64,000 nt of DNA from Filimonas zeae (GTDB lineage: Bacteria > Bacteroidota > Bacteroidia > Chitinophagales > Chitinophagaceae), in contig NZ_BMIB01000008.1 in the NCBI RefSeq assembly GCF_014641615.1, forward strand, positions 62,001-126,000, in the 5' to 3' direction. Below, piece by piece: positions 41,007 through 49,726 of this stretch; the stretch's first letter is position 1, and each line of letters opens with the position of its first letter. The notes beneath the pieces are model-generated. The model saw nothing but the letters and a program-made list of their open reading frames with translations, was not told the DNA's origin and ran no database searches. The position numbers and the translations under genes were made by a program.

Positions 41007-43094
41007 ATGTCACACCTTAACAACCTGGGCCGGTTTATTTGTTGCGTAGTAGTGTTGTTTACTATTACGCAAACTGTTAAAGGGCAAACCACCATTAACA
41101 GAAATCTGCAGGTAGGCAACGGCAGGGATACGTCTAATATCACGTACGACAGCCAGGGCAGGCCCATGCGGCGGAACAAGGGGGCAGACTCTTTACAGCA
41201 CAGAGATCCGCTGGAAGATTCCATTACCATATCCTTTCGTTTTTTCGATTCTACCAGAACCAGAAAGCTGGATTCTTCTTTGAACGATTTCACTACCCGC
41301 TACCCGGTACCGGTTGATTATGTTGACATCGGGAATTTTGGTAACGCAGCACGTTCGCTGATATTTAAACCCAACCTGCAGGCGGGCTTCGATGCAGGAT
41401 TTCATTCGTACGATATATACCGGTATAAGCTGAACGAAACCCGTTTTTTCCAAACCACCCGGCCTTATACCGAGCTGGGTTATATGATAGGCCCCAATTC
41501 GGAGCAGATGATAAACATTCTGCATACCCAAAACAGAAAGCCTAACTTCAACGTTACTTTTGAATACCGGTTTATCAATGCCCCCGGCTCATTCAAAAGC
41601 CAGAACGTAAGCCACAACAGCATTCGCTTCAACACATATTATCTCAGTCCCAATAAAAGATACACCTCTTACTTTGTGTTTATCACCAACAATATCCGCT
41701 CCGGCGAAAATGGTGGGGTGGTAGATGATAAAGCAGTAGATAGTATTTCCAAACAAAGTTTAAGCAGTGCGTTTAACGTAGAAACCCGCCTGGCCAATAA
41801 CGTTACCGCCTCTTCCAGAAACTTTTTCAGTGCTGACATTGGTACCAGTACAAACTACTCCGATAAAATGATTCTGTATCGGCATAGTTACGATCTGGGG
41901 CAGAAAGATTCCATTGTAACAGATTCCAATGTAGTACGATTGTTTTATCCGCGTATCCGTTTTCAGCATACACTCAATTATATAACGTCTAATTATGCGT
42001 TTAAAGATAATCAGCCTATACCGGCCAATTATCTCAATTACTTTGGCCTGCTGGTTACCAGCAACCCGCTACAGTATAAAGACTCGTGGAAAAATTTTAC
42101 CAATGAGTTGTCCATTATCTCCTTTCCGGAGAAAAATAACATGAACCAGTTTTTAAAACTGGGTGCAGGGTTTCAACAGATAAAAGGTGAGTTTTTATAT
42201 TATGGTGGCGATACCGCTTTTGGTACCAGCTTTACCAACATATATGGCGATGCAGAATATCGTAACAGAACACGCAACCAGCGTTGGGATGTATTTGCAG
42301 CAGGCCGCCTGTACCTGGCAGGTGCCTATGCAGGCGATTACGCTGTAACAGGAAGTATAAAAGGAGTACTGGGGGCTAAGGTGGGCTCCATACAACTGGG
42401 CTTTCAGAACGTAAACCGTACGCCTTCCTTTATTTACGATAACCGGTCATCCTTTCCGTCGCTTAAAGCAGGCTCCGGCAGCACTTTCGGTAAAGAAAAT
42501 ACTACCCGTTTATTTGCCAATATTGACATACCAGCTGCACACCTTAAGCTTTCCGGCAATTATTATTTGTTAACCAACTATACCTATTTCGATAATTATA
42601 TAGCTGCACAGCAGGCAGGCACCATCTTTAATATACTGCATGTATCTGCTGAAAAGTCGTTTAAGCTGAGTAAGTACTGGAACTGGTATACGCAGATACA
42701 TCTACAGCAGAAAGCCGGGGAAAATGTGCCTGTTAATATACCGCTGGCTTTTACAGCCAACAGGCTGGTGTTTGAGGGTAACTTTTTCAAAAACCTTTTT
42801 CTGGCAACAGGTATGGAGCTGCGCTATTACCTGCCCTACAAGGCAGACAGCTATTCGCCTTTTACCGGGCAGTTCTTTTACCAGCAAAGCTATACCACCA
42901 GCAACAGACCCGATATTAATCTGTTTCTGCATTTTCGTATAAAAAGTTTTAAAGGATTTCTACGGTTAGAAAACATAAACACGTTTAACCCTGCAGATGG
43001 GTTTGGCTTTACCAAATACAATTTTTCGGCCGCACATTATCCACAACGAGCCCTGTTTTTCCGTTATGGTATCTGGTGGAACTTTGTGAATTAG
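41007..43094 (+). CDS. Putative outer-membrane porin
   Basis: 695 residues with a signal peptide (RFICCVVVLFTITQTVKGQ). After a polar N-terminal part of about 95 residues come many alternating aromatic/hydrophobic strands with polar turns (TFEYRFINA, SYFVFITNNI, FNTYYLS), ending in the aromatic strand FFRYGIWWNFVN, as expected for an outer-membrane beta-barrel. The pattern fits the Bacteroidota 'putative porin' (Porin_10) group. Substrate unknown. The next gene begins 53 nt later. Confidence 0.82.
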   Translation: MSHLNNLGRFICCVVVLFTITQTVKGQTTINRNLQVGNGRDTSNITYDSQGRPMRRNKGADSLQHRDPLEDSITISFRFFDSTRTRKLDSSLNDFTTRYPVPVDYVDIGNFGNAARSLIFKPNLQAGFDAGFHSYDIYRYKLNETRFFQTTRPYTELGYMIGPNSEQMINILHTQNRKPNFNVTFEYRFINAPGSFKSQNVSHNSIRFNTYYLSPNKRYTSYFVFITNNIRSGENGGVVDDKAVDSISKQSLSSAFNVETRLANNVTASSRNFFSADIGTSTNYSDKMILYRHSYDLGQKDSIVTDSNVVRLFYPRIRFQHTLNYITSNYAFKDNQPIPANYLNYFGLLVTSNPLQYKDSWKNFTNELSIISFPEKNNMNQFLKLGAGFQQIKGEFLYYGGDTAFGTSFTNIYGDAEYRNRTRNQRWDVFAAGRLYLAGAYAGDYAVTGSIKGVLGAKVGSIQLGFQNVNRTPSFIYDNRSSFPSLKAGSGSTFGKENTTRLFANIDIPAAHLKLSGNYYLLTNYTYFDNYIAAQQAGTIFNILHVSAEKSFKLSKYWNWYTQIHLQQKAGENVPVNIPLAFTANRLVFEGNFFKNLFLATGMELRYYLPYKADSYSPFTGQFFYQQSYTTSNRPDINLFLHFRIKSFKGFLRLENINTFNPADGFGFTKYNFSAAHYPQRALFFRYGIWWNFVN

Positions 43095-43147
43095 AGGCAG
43101 TTGCATCTTTGGCATATAATTGGCTTTGGCATAGCAAAACAACTTAT

Positions 43148-43744
43148 ATGAAAACAAATAAGCAACGTGTATTATCCTTTATGCTTTCATTGTTTGCCAT
43201 TACCGCTATTACTATTGCAGGTAATGCACAAGGCTTTCACCTGGGTGCTAAAGCAGGTGCTAACATTGGTAAACTGGATGGGGTAAGGTTTAAAGACGGC
43301 TATAACCTCGGCTTTCATCTGGGTGGCTTTGCAGAAATAGACATCAGCAAAACTTTTGGTATTCAGCCCGAGCTGCTGTTTAACCAAACCAACACCAAGG
43401 TTACCAACGAAACCAACGACATTTTTAAGCCGGGAGATAACATTCACCTTAACTACCTCAGCATTCCTATTCTGTTAAGAATTAATGCGGGCCAGTTATT
43501 AACCTTCCATGCCGGACCTCAGTACAGCATATTGCTGAACAACCAGAAAACTTTACTGGCCAATGCAGGAGATGCATTTAAAACCGGTGACTTTGCGCTG
43601 GCACTGGGTGCACAGGTAAACCTGAGCGCACTGCGTATATATGGCCGTTATAACATTGGTTTAAGTGATGTGGGTGATGTATCTAACCAGGACAAGTGGA
43701 AAAGCCAGCAGGTACAGCTGGGCGTAGGTTTCCGTATTCTGTAA
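43148..43744 (+). CDS. Outer-membrane beta-barrel protein (OMP_b-brl_2 type)
   Basis: 198 residues with a signal peptide (MLSLFAITAITIAGNAQ) and an eight-strand type small barrel: FHLGAKAGANIGKL, YNLGFHLGGFAEIDIS, FGIQPELLFNQ, LNYLSIPILLRIN and the final QLGVGFRIL with an aromatic/hydrophobic end. A longer frame starts at 43076 inside the porin gene; the ATG at 43148 gives the normal signal peptide. A strong terminator follows. Confidence 0.86.
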   Translation: MKTNKQRVLSFMLSLFAITAITIAGNAQGFHLGAKAGANIGKLDGVRFKDGYNLGFHLGGFAEIDISKTFGIQPELLFNQTNTKVTNETNDIFKPGDNIHLNYLSIPILLRINAGQLLTFHAGPQYSILLNNQKTLLANAGDAFKTGDFALALGAQVNLSALRIYGRYNIGLSDVGDVSNQDKWKSQQVQLGVGFRIL

Positions 43745-43767
43745 TACAAATACCTGTAAGTATATAA

Positions 43768-43796
43768 GGCCGGAAGCATGCTTCCGGCCCTTTTTT
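43768..43796 (+). terminator. Strong rho-independent terminator
   Basis: A perfect 22-bp self-complementary hairpin (43768-43789, arm GGCCGGAAGC) followed by CTTTTTTT. It separates the porin genes from lon. Confidence 0.92.
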
Positions 43797-43838
43797 TATC
43801 TTTTCTGCAATGTTCCCGGCCGTGTTTCATCGGTTTCC

Positions 43839-43945
43839 TGTCATTTTGATACTAAACTGCTATTTTTTCCGCTTTGGCATTTTAATTGACCCAGTTACCT
43901 TCCGACTGCAAGGCATACCCTCGTAGCGCTTTAATGACATTTTGA
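43839..43945 (+). promoter_or_regulatory. Near-identical repeats upstream of lon
   Basis: TGTCATTTTGA (43839-43849) and TGACATTTTGA (43935-43945) differ at one base; the second ends 22 nt before the lon ATG. They may be regulator or promoter elements of a stress-controlled gene. No heat-shock repressor site I know fits exactly. Confidence 0.35.
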
Positions 43946-43967
43946 CCACAAGAAGAACCGGAAGTAT

Positions 43968-46370
43968 ATGAATAACAATCAATTCTTTCTAAAGGGAGAT
44001 GATGATACCGAATTTCTGCCCATTATACCCATAAATGAATCAGAAAGCGAACAAGATAAAAATCTGGAAATACCCGATACCCTGGCTTTACTGCCCCTGC
44101 GTAATACTGTTTTATTTCCTGGAATTGTATTGCCGATAACTGTTGGCAGAGATAAAAGTATAAAGGCGGTAAACGATGCTTATAAAGGCGGTAAACTGGT
44201 AGGCGTGCTGGCCCAGAAAGATGGGAGCGTGGAAGAGCCGGGTCTGAACGATTTATGCACCGTGGGTACCGTAGCCCGCGTGGTAAAAATGATTAAAATG
44301 CCCGATGGTGGCACCACCATTATTATACAGGGCAAAAAGCGTTTTGAAGTGGTTTCTTTTGTTGAAGAAGAACCTTACTTTAAAGCCAAAGTAGCCCTGC
44401 TGCCAGATGATGTTGCACCGGAAGAGGAAAGCTTTAGCGCTTATACCGGTACTATTAAAGACCTGGCGGCGCAGATTATACAGTTATCGCCCAACATGCC
44501 TGCCGAAGCGGCTATTATTCTCCGGAATATTGAAAGCCCTTCCTTCCTCATCAACTTTGCCAGCAGCAACCTGAACATAGAGTTAAAGGAAAAGCAGATA
44601 CTGCTGGAAATTGATGATGTAAAAATGCGTGCAGAAAAGCTGATGGAAATGTTGCAGCGCGAACTACAGTTTGCAGAGCTGAAAAACAAGGTAACCACTA
44701 AAACACGCACAGAAATAGATAAACAGCAGCGCGAGTATTTTTTACAGCAACAGCTGAAAAGTATTAAAGACGAGCTGGGTGGTGATAGTAACGAGCGGGA
44801 AGTGCATGAAATGAAAAAGAAGGGCGAGAACAAAAAATGGCCCGAAGCTGCCCGCAATATGTTTAAAACGGGTATTGAAAAGCTGGAACGTATGCACCCC
44901 AGCACACCAGACTATTCTGTGGTGTATAACCACCTGGATCTGATGCTGGACCTGCCCTGGGAGGACTATACGGAAGATAACTACGACCTGAAGAATGCGC
45001 AAAAAACGCTGGATGCCGACCATTATGGCATGAAGAAGATAAAAGAAAGGATTCTGGAATACCTGGCAGTACTGAAACTGAAAGGAGATATGAAAAGCCC
45101 GATCCTCTGTTTTGTAGGCCCTCCCGGTATTGGTAAAACCTCGCTGGGTAAAAGTATTGCACATGCCGTAGGCCGTAAATATGTACGGGTAAGCCTGGGT
45201 GGTTTGCATGATGAAAGTGAAATACGCGGACACCGCAAAACCTATATAGGTGCTATGCCGGGCCGTATACTTCAGAACATCCGCAAAACAAAATCATCTA
45301 ACCCGGTAATGATACTGGATGAGATTGATAAGCTGGGCAATGATTTCCGGGGAGACCCATCCAGCGCGCTGCTGGAAGTGCTGGATCCGGAGCAGAACAG
45401 CGCCTTTTACGATAACTACCTGGAGTTGGAGTACGATTTAAGCAAAGTGCTGTTTATTGCTACTGCCAACAACCTGCAAAACATACAACCTGCCCTGCGC
45501 GACAGGCTGGAAATTATTGATCTGAGTGGTTACGCCGTAGAGGAAAAAGTGGAAATAGCCAAACGCCACCTGGTGCCTAAACAAAAGGAAGCACACGGCC
45601 TTAAAAAAGTAAGCCTTACGGTTTCTGATAAAGTGCTGGAAAAAGTAATTGAAAACCATACCCGCGAAAGTGGTGTGCGCGAACTGGACAGGCAACTGGC
45701 AAGCATTATGCGTTACCTGGCACGTGAATATGCTTTAAAGGATAAAATAAAAAATACCCTTTCTACTGCAGACGTAGAAAAGATACTGGGTACACCGCGT
45801 TACAGTAACGAGATTTATAAAACCGCCAACATGCCTGGTGTGGCAGTTGGCCTGGCCTATACCTACGTAGGAGGGGATATTCTGTTTATTGAAACCCTGC
45901 TAAGCGAAGGCAAAGGCGAACTGAAACTGACAGGTAACCTGGGCAATGTAATGAAGGAGAGCGCTGCCACTGCACTTAGTTACTTACAGGGGAACGCCAA
46001 AAAATACGGTATTAACAGTGAGGCATTCTCTTCTAAAAGCATACACGTACACGTACCAGAAGGTGCGGTACCTAAAGATGGCCCCAGTGCCGGCATTACT
46101 ATGCTTACTGCACTGGCATCTGCCTTTACGGGCCGTAAAGTAAAACCTTACCTGGGAATGACGGGGGAAATTACCCTGCGCGGTCAGGTGTTACCAGTGG
46201 GCGGAATTAAAGAAAAAGTGCTTGCCGCCAAAAGAGCGGGCCTGCGTGAACTGGTAATGTGCTGGCAGAACGAAAAAGACGTGAAAGAGATTGATAGTAC
46301 GTTTATAAAAGGAATTGATTTCCATTACGTTAAAAACATGCAGCAGGTGCTGGATATAGCACTGGTATAA
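43968..46370 (+). CDS. lon: ATP-dependent Lon protease
   Basis: An 800-residue AAA+ serine protease for misfolded and regulatory proteins. It has the N-terminal LON substrate domain (about 40-240, ALLPLRNTVLFPGIVLPITV), coiled-coil, AAA domain with Walker A GPPGIGKTS and Walker B VMILDEIDKLG, and the protease domain with the Ser707-Lys750 dyad in KDGPSAGITM and GGIKEKVLAAKRAG. The length is normal. It is followed by an imperfect inverted repeat and a perfect terminator. Confidence 0.97.
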   Translation: MNNNQFFLKGDDDTEFLPIIPINESESEQDKNLEIPDTLALLPLRNTVLFPGIVLPITVGRDKSIKAVNDAYKGGKLVGVLAQKDGSVEEPGLNDLCTVGTVARVVKMIKMPDGGTTIIIQGKKRFEVVSFVEEEPYFKAKVALLPDDVAPEEESFSAYTGTIKDLAAQIIQLSPNMPAEAAIILRNIESPSFLINFASSNLNIELKEKQILLEIDDVKMRAEKLMEMLQRELQFAELKNKVTTKTRTEIDKQQREYFLQQQLKSIKDELGGDSNEREVHEMKKKGENKKWPEAARNMFKTGIEKLERMHPSTPDYSVVYNHLDLMLDLPWEDYTEDNYDLKNAQKTLDADHYGMKKIKERILEYLAVLKLKGDMKSPILCFVGPPGIGKTSLGKSIAHAVGRKYVRVSLGGLHDESEIRGHRKTYIGAMPGRILQNIRKTKSSNPVMILDEIDKLGNDFRGDPSSALLEVLDPEQNSAFYDNYLELEYDLSKVLFIATANNLQNIQPALRDRLEIIDLSGYAVEEKVEIAKRHLVPKQKEAHGLKKVSLTVSDKVLEKVIENHTRESGVRELDRQLASIMRYLAREYALKDKIKNTLSTADVEKILGTPRYSNEIYKTANMPGVAVGLAYTYVGGDILFIETLLSEGKGELKLTGNLGNVMKESAATALSYLQGNAKKYGINSEAFSSKSIHVHVPEGAVPKDGPSAGITMLTALASAFTGRKVKPYLGMTGEITLRGQVLPVGGIKEKVLAAKRAGLRELVMCWQNEKDVKEIDSTFIKGIDFHYVKNMQQVLDIALV

Positions 46371-46375
46371 TATTG

Positions 46376-46447
46376 CATGAAAAAAATACCGGTAGGTGCA
46401 ACCAAATCTATTTTAAGTTGTAATACTGGTATAAGATTTTTTTCATG
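46376..46447 (+). repeat. Imperfect inverted repeat directly after lon
   Basis: CATGAAAAAAATACCGGTA (46376-46394) pairs with the stretch 46424-46447 (TACTGGTAT ... ATTTTTTTCATG) with a 5-nt bulge. ACTGGTATAA also occurs twice (46361-46370, 46425-46434). The right arm's T-run could make it a weak terminator or RNA-end stabiliser. Confidence 0.5.
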
Positions 46448-46468
46448 TTGGTTGTTTTAAGGGTTAAA

Positions 46469-46504
46469 AGACTCCCCTGTTTTCACAGGGGAGTCTATTT
46501 TTTT
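46469..46504 (+). terminator. Strong rho-independent terminator
   Basis: AGACTCCCCTGT (46469-46480) pairs perfectly with ACAGGGGAGTCT (46485-46496) around a TTTC loop, followed by ATTTTTTT. It lies between convergent lon and the lipoprotein gene. Confidence 0.93.
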
Positions 46505-46533
46505 AAGCCTGATTATAGTTAAACGTAAGTTTC

Positions 46534-47511
46534 TTACAAAGAATCCAGAAAGGCATTAATCTCCTCTTTCGTGCTGCGGTGAGGTTTTATTTTTATCGCC
46601 TGCCAGCCTGATGCTGCCGTGGTATAAGAAACTGAATCCAGATAATAATACATTTTGGTTTTGGCAATTACCACCAGGGTAACCTCTGTATTAGCCGGTA
46701 TTTTTCCGGATATAAAAGCGCGGCTGATAATTTCAGGGTTAAGCCGTATAACACTACGCTGGTTTTTAAGCACCGCATATACACTGGCCGTTTTATTGGT
46801 ACATATAGGTGGTAATATCACCGCCAGCTTGGTTTGGGCGCTACCAGCGTTTTCGGCTTCCCGTCCGCAACCCATCCATCCGGTTTTAGGGGTAAGCAGG
46901 TTATAACCAAAGGTAATACCTGCGTTGCCGGTTTGTGTAAACGGCTGCAATAAAGCCTGGTTCGACAGCCCAAGCCAGGTAAAGTTGCCCGTATTGTAAA
47001 TAGTTGTATCTCCGTAAAGTGGTCTGTTTTCATTATGCAGGCCCGCAGGGGAAACAAAATGAATATTTATCATCTTTCCCGGAGTTAGTGTAAGCGCCTT
47101 GTTGTTTTGCGATACCGTTATTTTAAAGGCCGCCGTATTATCCAGCAACCCCTCTGTATTGCTATAAGTAGGGCGTGCAAAGCGGATGAAATCGCCTTTG
47201 GTTCTGGCATATAATAACGATACGTTTACTTTGCCGTTTACAGCGCCTCCATTGCCGGTGGTGCAAAAGCCCGCAGGGCAAAACACATCTGCCAGCCTGT
47301 TAAAATGCAAGGTATCGCCCCCGGTTACCGGGGTGGTAAGTGTTTCTGTATAAGCAGCCGTAAAAGCGGTATCCAGCGGGTGGATAAACGTACGGCCAAT
47401 AACCGTCCACGTAGTATCTTCATAAGATACAAACTGCGTAGTACCCGGCTCTTTTTTACAGGAACAAAAAAATAATATGTATACCAGTACTAAACCGGAC
47501 AGAAGTTTCAT
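46534..47511 (-). CDS. Lipoprotein of unknown function
   Basis: 325 residues from the ATG at 47511 (a second Met 12 nt earlier is possible). The lipoprotein signal has a hydrophobic core LVLVYILFF and a lipobox ending in CSCKK. The mature part is rich in beta-strand patterns and contains a Cys pair (FCPAGFCT), with NKALTLTPGKMINIHFVSPAG looking like an Ig/beta-sandwich. I do not recognise a family. It follows the anti-sigma/beta-barrel gene at a distance of 35 nt in the same direction and could belong to that sigma operon. Confidence 0.75.
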   Translation of the reverse strand: MKLLSGLVLVYILFFCSCKKEPGTTQFVSYEDTTWTVIGRTFIHPLDTAFTAAYTETLTTPVTGGDTLHFNRLADVFCPAGFCTTGNGGAVNGKVNVSLLYARTKGDFIRFARPTYSNTEGLLDNTAAFKITVSQNNKALTLTPGKMINIHFVSPAGLHNENRPLYGDTTIYNTGNFTWLGLSNQALLQPFTQTGNAGITFGYNLLTPKTGWMGCGREAENAGSAQTKLAVILPPICTNKTASVYAVLKNQRSVIRLNPEIISRAFISGKIPANTEVTLVVIAKTKMYYYLDSVSYTTAASGWQAIKIKPHRSTKEEINAFLDSL

Positions 47512-47546
47512 ACACGCTTCCATTTAATAATAAGATACCATTACGT

Positions 47547-49061
47547 TTAATAACGTTGCCCGCCATTTAATCTATAACGTATGCCCAGCGACAAGCCGGT
47601 AGTTGTAAACTTCTGGTTAAATGCCTGCCCGTTCTGCGTCATGTCAGAAAAGTTATACCGCAACCACGGCTCAGCAAATAAATCCATATTTTCATTAATG
47701 GTTTTAATAATACTCACACCCGCATAAGCACCCAGTCCAATGTTTTTGCGGAACACTTCACTGGTACCCTTAACACCATTCACTATGCTGGAAGTATCTG
47801 GCAGTTCGCCGGAATACCAGGAACGCAGGTTGATAACAGGGCCTGCATTTACTGCAAACCGCCATTGACTATTACCCCATTCGTAGCTTAATAACACCGG
47901 AATATCTATACTTCTGTACCGGTTCTTTACGCGCTTTTCTATATACCCAATCTGCTCGTAGGTGGTGGTATCCCGCACAACTATTGTATCGCCCGGCGAG
48001 TTGGAAATGGTGTGAGTGGTTACTACCGTAACAGTTTTCCGCTCGTTCTCTAACCGGTAATGAAAGTTTTCATTAATCTGCGAGTATTGCAGGCCTGCTT
48101 TCAGCAATAAGTTTTCTGTAAGTGCCTTGCTCAGCCGTACACCTGCTGTAAACGAGGTGCGCAGGGAAAGCATGGTATCACGCTTGGCTGTATAACCATC
48201 GGAGCCATAATTGGCAGAGGACTGGCGGAACACTTTATCCGGCGATGCATATGCTTCAATAAAAAGATCGCTGGGCACGGTGTTGCGCACCGGCGGGCAG
48301 CGGATAATAGGAAAGAAGCTATTGTCCCGGCTTTGAATATACTGCCTTAACAGCATAGCGTAATTGGCTTTCTGCGCAGCAGGTATGGCTGCGGTTTCTG
48401 ATGGTAGTGTTACAAACGCAGCCTGGTTAGTTACGGTAGTACCTGACTGTAATACATTATTAGAAACAGGATTTTGGGCGTTTGTTATGCCATTGCCCTG
48501 AGCGGCAGCTGTAGCATTATCTGAAATACTACCGGGAGATTGCAGGGGACGTATTTTTTTACCACTACCTGAGCGGAGTGGGGGAGTGGTGGCTGTTGCT
48601 GCATTATTGCTACCCGTAGCTGCTTCCACATTATCCTGTGTATTGGCATCAGGGGTAGGGGCAGCTTTCGTTTTTTTATTGCGGCTAACACCGGTGGTGG
48701 TTGCAACAGAGGAACCGGCATTTTGCGAATTGGGATATGCTTGTGCAGTAGTAGCGCCGGGCTGTACAGAAACAGTTCCTGGCGTTTTATCTGCCACTGT
48801 AGCATCTACGGCAGTGACTGGCTTATCAGTCAGACGCGTATTTTTTCCGGAGGTACTTACGTAAAACCACGTAGCACCGGCCAGGGCTAAAACAAGTATA
48901 GCCGCGGCGCTATACCAGCGGCGGAAGAGAAGAACAATCTTTTTGTCCTCTTTTTCAGGTCTTAGTTCTTCTTCAATTCTCGTCCATAACCCTTCAGGAA
49001 TCTTACTGCTATGATCGCGTAGCTTGTCCTGAATAAAGTCGTCGAACAGTTTGTCTGTCAT
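47547..49061 (-). CDS. Anti-sigma-like transmembrane protein with C-terminal outer-membrane-type beta-barrel
   Basis: 504 residues. Residues 1-48 are polar (FDDFIQDKLRDHSSKIPEGLWTRI), like short anti-sigma N-termini; a TM helix follows at about 50-68 with basic residues on its N-terminal side. Residues of about 70-215 are a Thr/Ala/Asn/Gln-rich linker. Residues of about 245-504 show alternating strands (FTAGVRLSKALTENLLLKAG, FAVNAGPVINLRSW) ending LGIRYRLNGGQRY, like an OMP_b-brl_2 barrel. Having both an inner-membrane anchor and an outer-membrane-type barrel is unusual. Its ATG is 2 nt after the sigma-factor stop, so both form one operon. Confidence 0.8.
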   Translation of the reverse strand: MTDKLFDDFIQDKLRDHSSKIPEGLWTRIEEELRPEKEDKKIVLLFRRWYSAAAILVLALAGATWFYVSTSGKNTRLTDKPVTAVDATVADKTPGTVSVQPGATTAQAYPNSQNAGSSVATTTGVSRNKKTKAAPTPDANTQDNVEAATGSNNAATATTPPLRSGSGKKIRPLQSPGSISDNATAAAQGNGITNAQNPVSNNVLQSGTTVTNQAAFVTLPSETAAIPAAQKANYAMLLRQYIQSRDNSFFPIIRCPPVRNTVPSDLFIEAYASPDKVFRQSSANYGSDGYTAKRDTMLSLRTSFTAGVRLSKALTENLLLKAGLQYSQINENFHYRLENERKTVTVVTTHTISNSPGDTIVVRDTTTYEQIGYIEKRVKNRYRSIDIPVLLSYEWGNSQWRFAVNAGPVINLRSWYSGELPDTSSIVNGVKGTSEVFRKNIGLGAYAGVSIIKTINENMDLFAEPWLRYNFSDMTQNGQAFNQKFTTTGLSLGIRYRLNGGQRY

Positions 49062-49063
49062 TG

Positions 49064-49600
49064 TTATACAGCAATTTTCTGCAGTTCTGTTATCTGGTTC
49101 TGAAGCATCTTCCGCGCCTTTACTAACTGGCTGCGGCTGGTGCTGGGTTGTACATTCAGTAACTGGGCAATTTCCTCATGGCTGTATCCTTCTATCACAC
49201 TCAGGTTAAACACCACACGATACCCTTCGGGTAGCGCATTAATCAGCTTCAACAGTTCCTCTTCCCCCAGGTTTGAATACACATATGGGTCCATTCGTGG
49301 CGAACTTTCCTGGTGGTCAGAAATCTCTTTAAAACTGATCTTTTTCTTCTGTAACTGCTTCAGTGCACTGTTTACCACAATACGCCGCAGCCAGCCTTCA
49401 AAAGAACCCTCAAATTTAAACTGGTGTATGTAAGAGAAAATGCGGATAAAGCCTTCCTGTAATATATCCTCTGCTTCACTGGCGTCTGCAGCATAACGCA
49501 AGCATACAGACATCATTTTACCAGCGTACAACTCAAAAAGTTTACGCTGGCATGTAGCATCTTTTCTTATGCAGCCTCTAATCAGTTCATGTTCTGTCAC
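49064..49600 (-). CDS. ECF-type RNA polymerase sigma factor
   Basis: 178 residues with sigma region 2 (SEAEDILQEGFIRIFSYI, about 38-55, then FEGSFEGWLRRIVVNSALKQL) and region 4 (LPEGYRVVFNLSVIEGYSHEEIAQLL with helix-turn-helix ending STSRSQLVKARKML). This layout is standard for Bacteroidota ECF sigma factors. It is co-directional with the anti-sigma/beta-barrel gene 2 nt downstream, its probable regulator. It shows little residue similarity to the sigma factor at 16753. Confidence 0.92.
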   Translation of the reverse strand: MTEHELIRGCIRKDATCQRKLFELYAGKMMSVCLRYAADASEAEDILQEGFIRIFSYIHQFKFEGSFEGWLRRIVVNSALKQLQKKKISFKEISDHQESSPRMDPYVYSNLGEEELLKLINALPEGYRVVFNLSVIEGYSHEEIAQLLNVQPSTSRSQLVKARKMLQNQITELQKIAV

Positions 49601-49726
49601 CAGGCAGTACCGTTTTACGCACCTTACAATAATAGATACCTAAAAATAGCATAGCGCTGCCCGCTTGGCCGGTAAAATGCTGCATACGCTATAAATGTCG
49701 CTACAATCGCCTGAAATATCTGCCGT

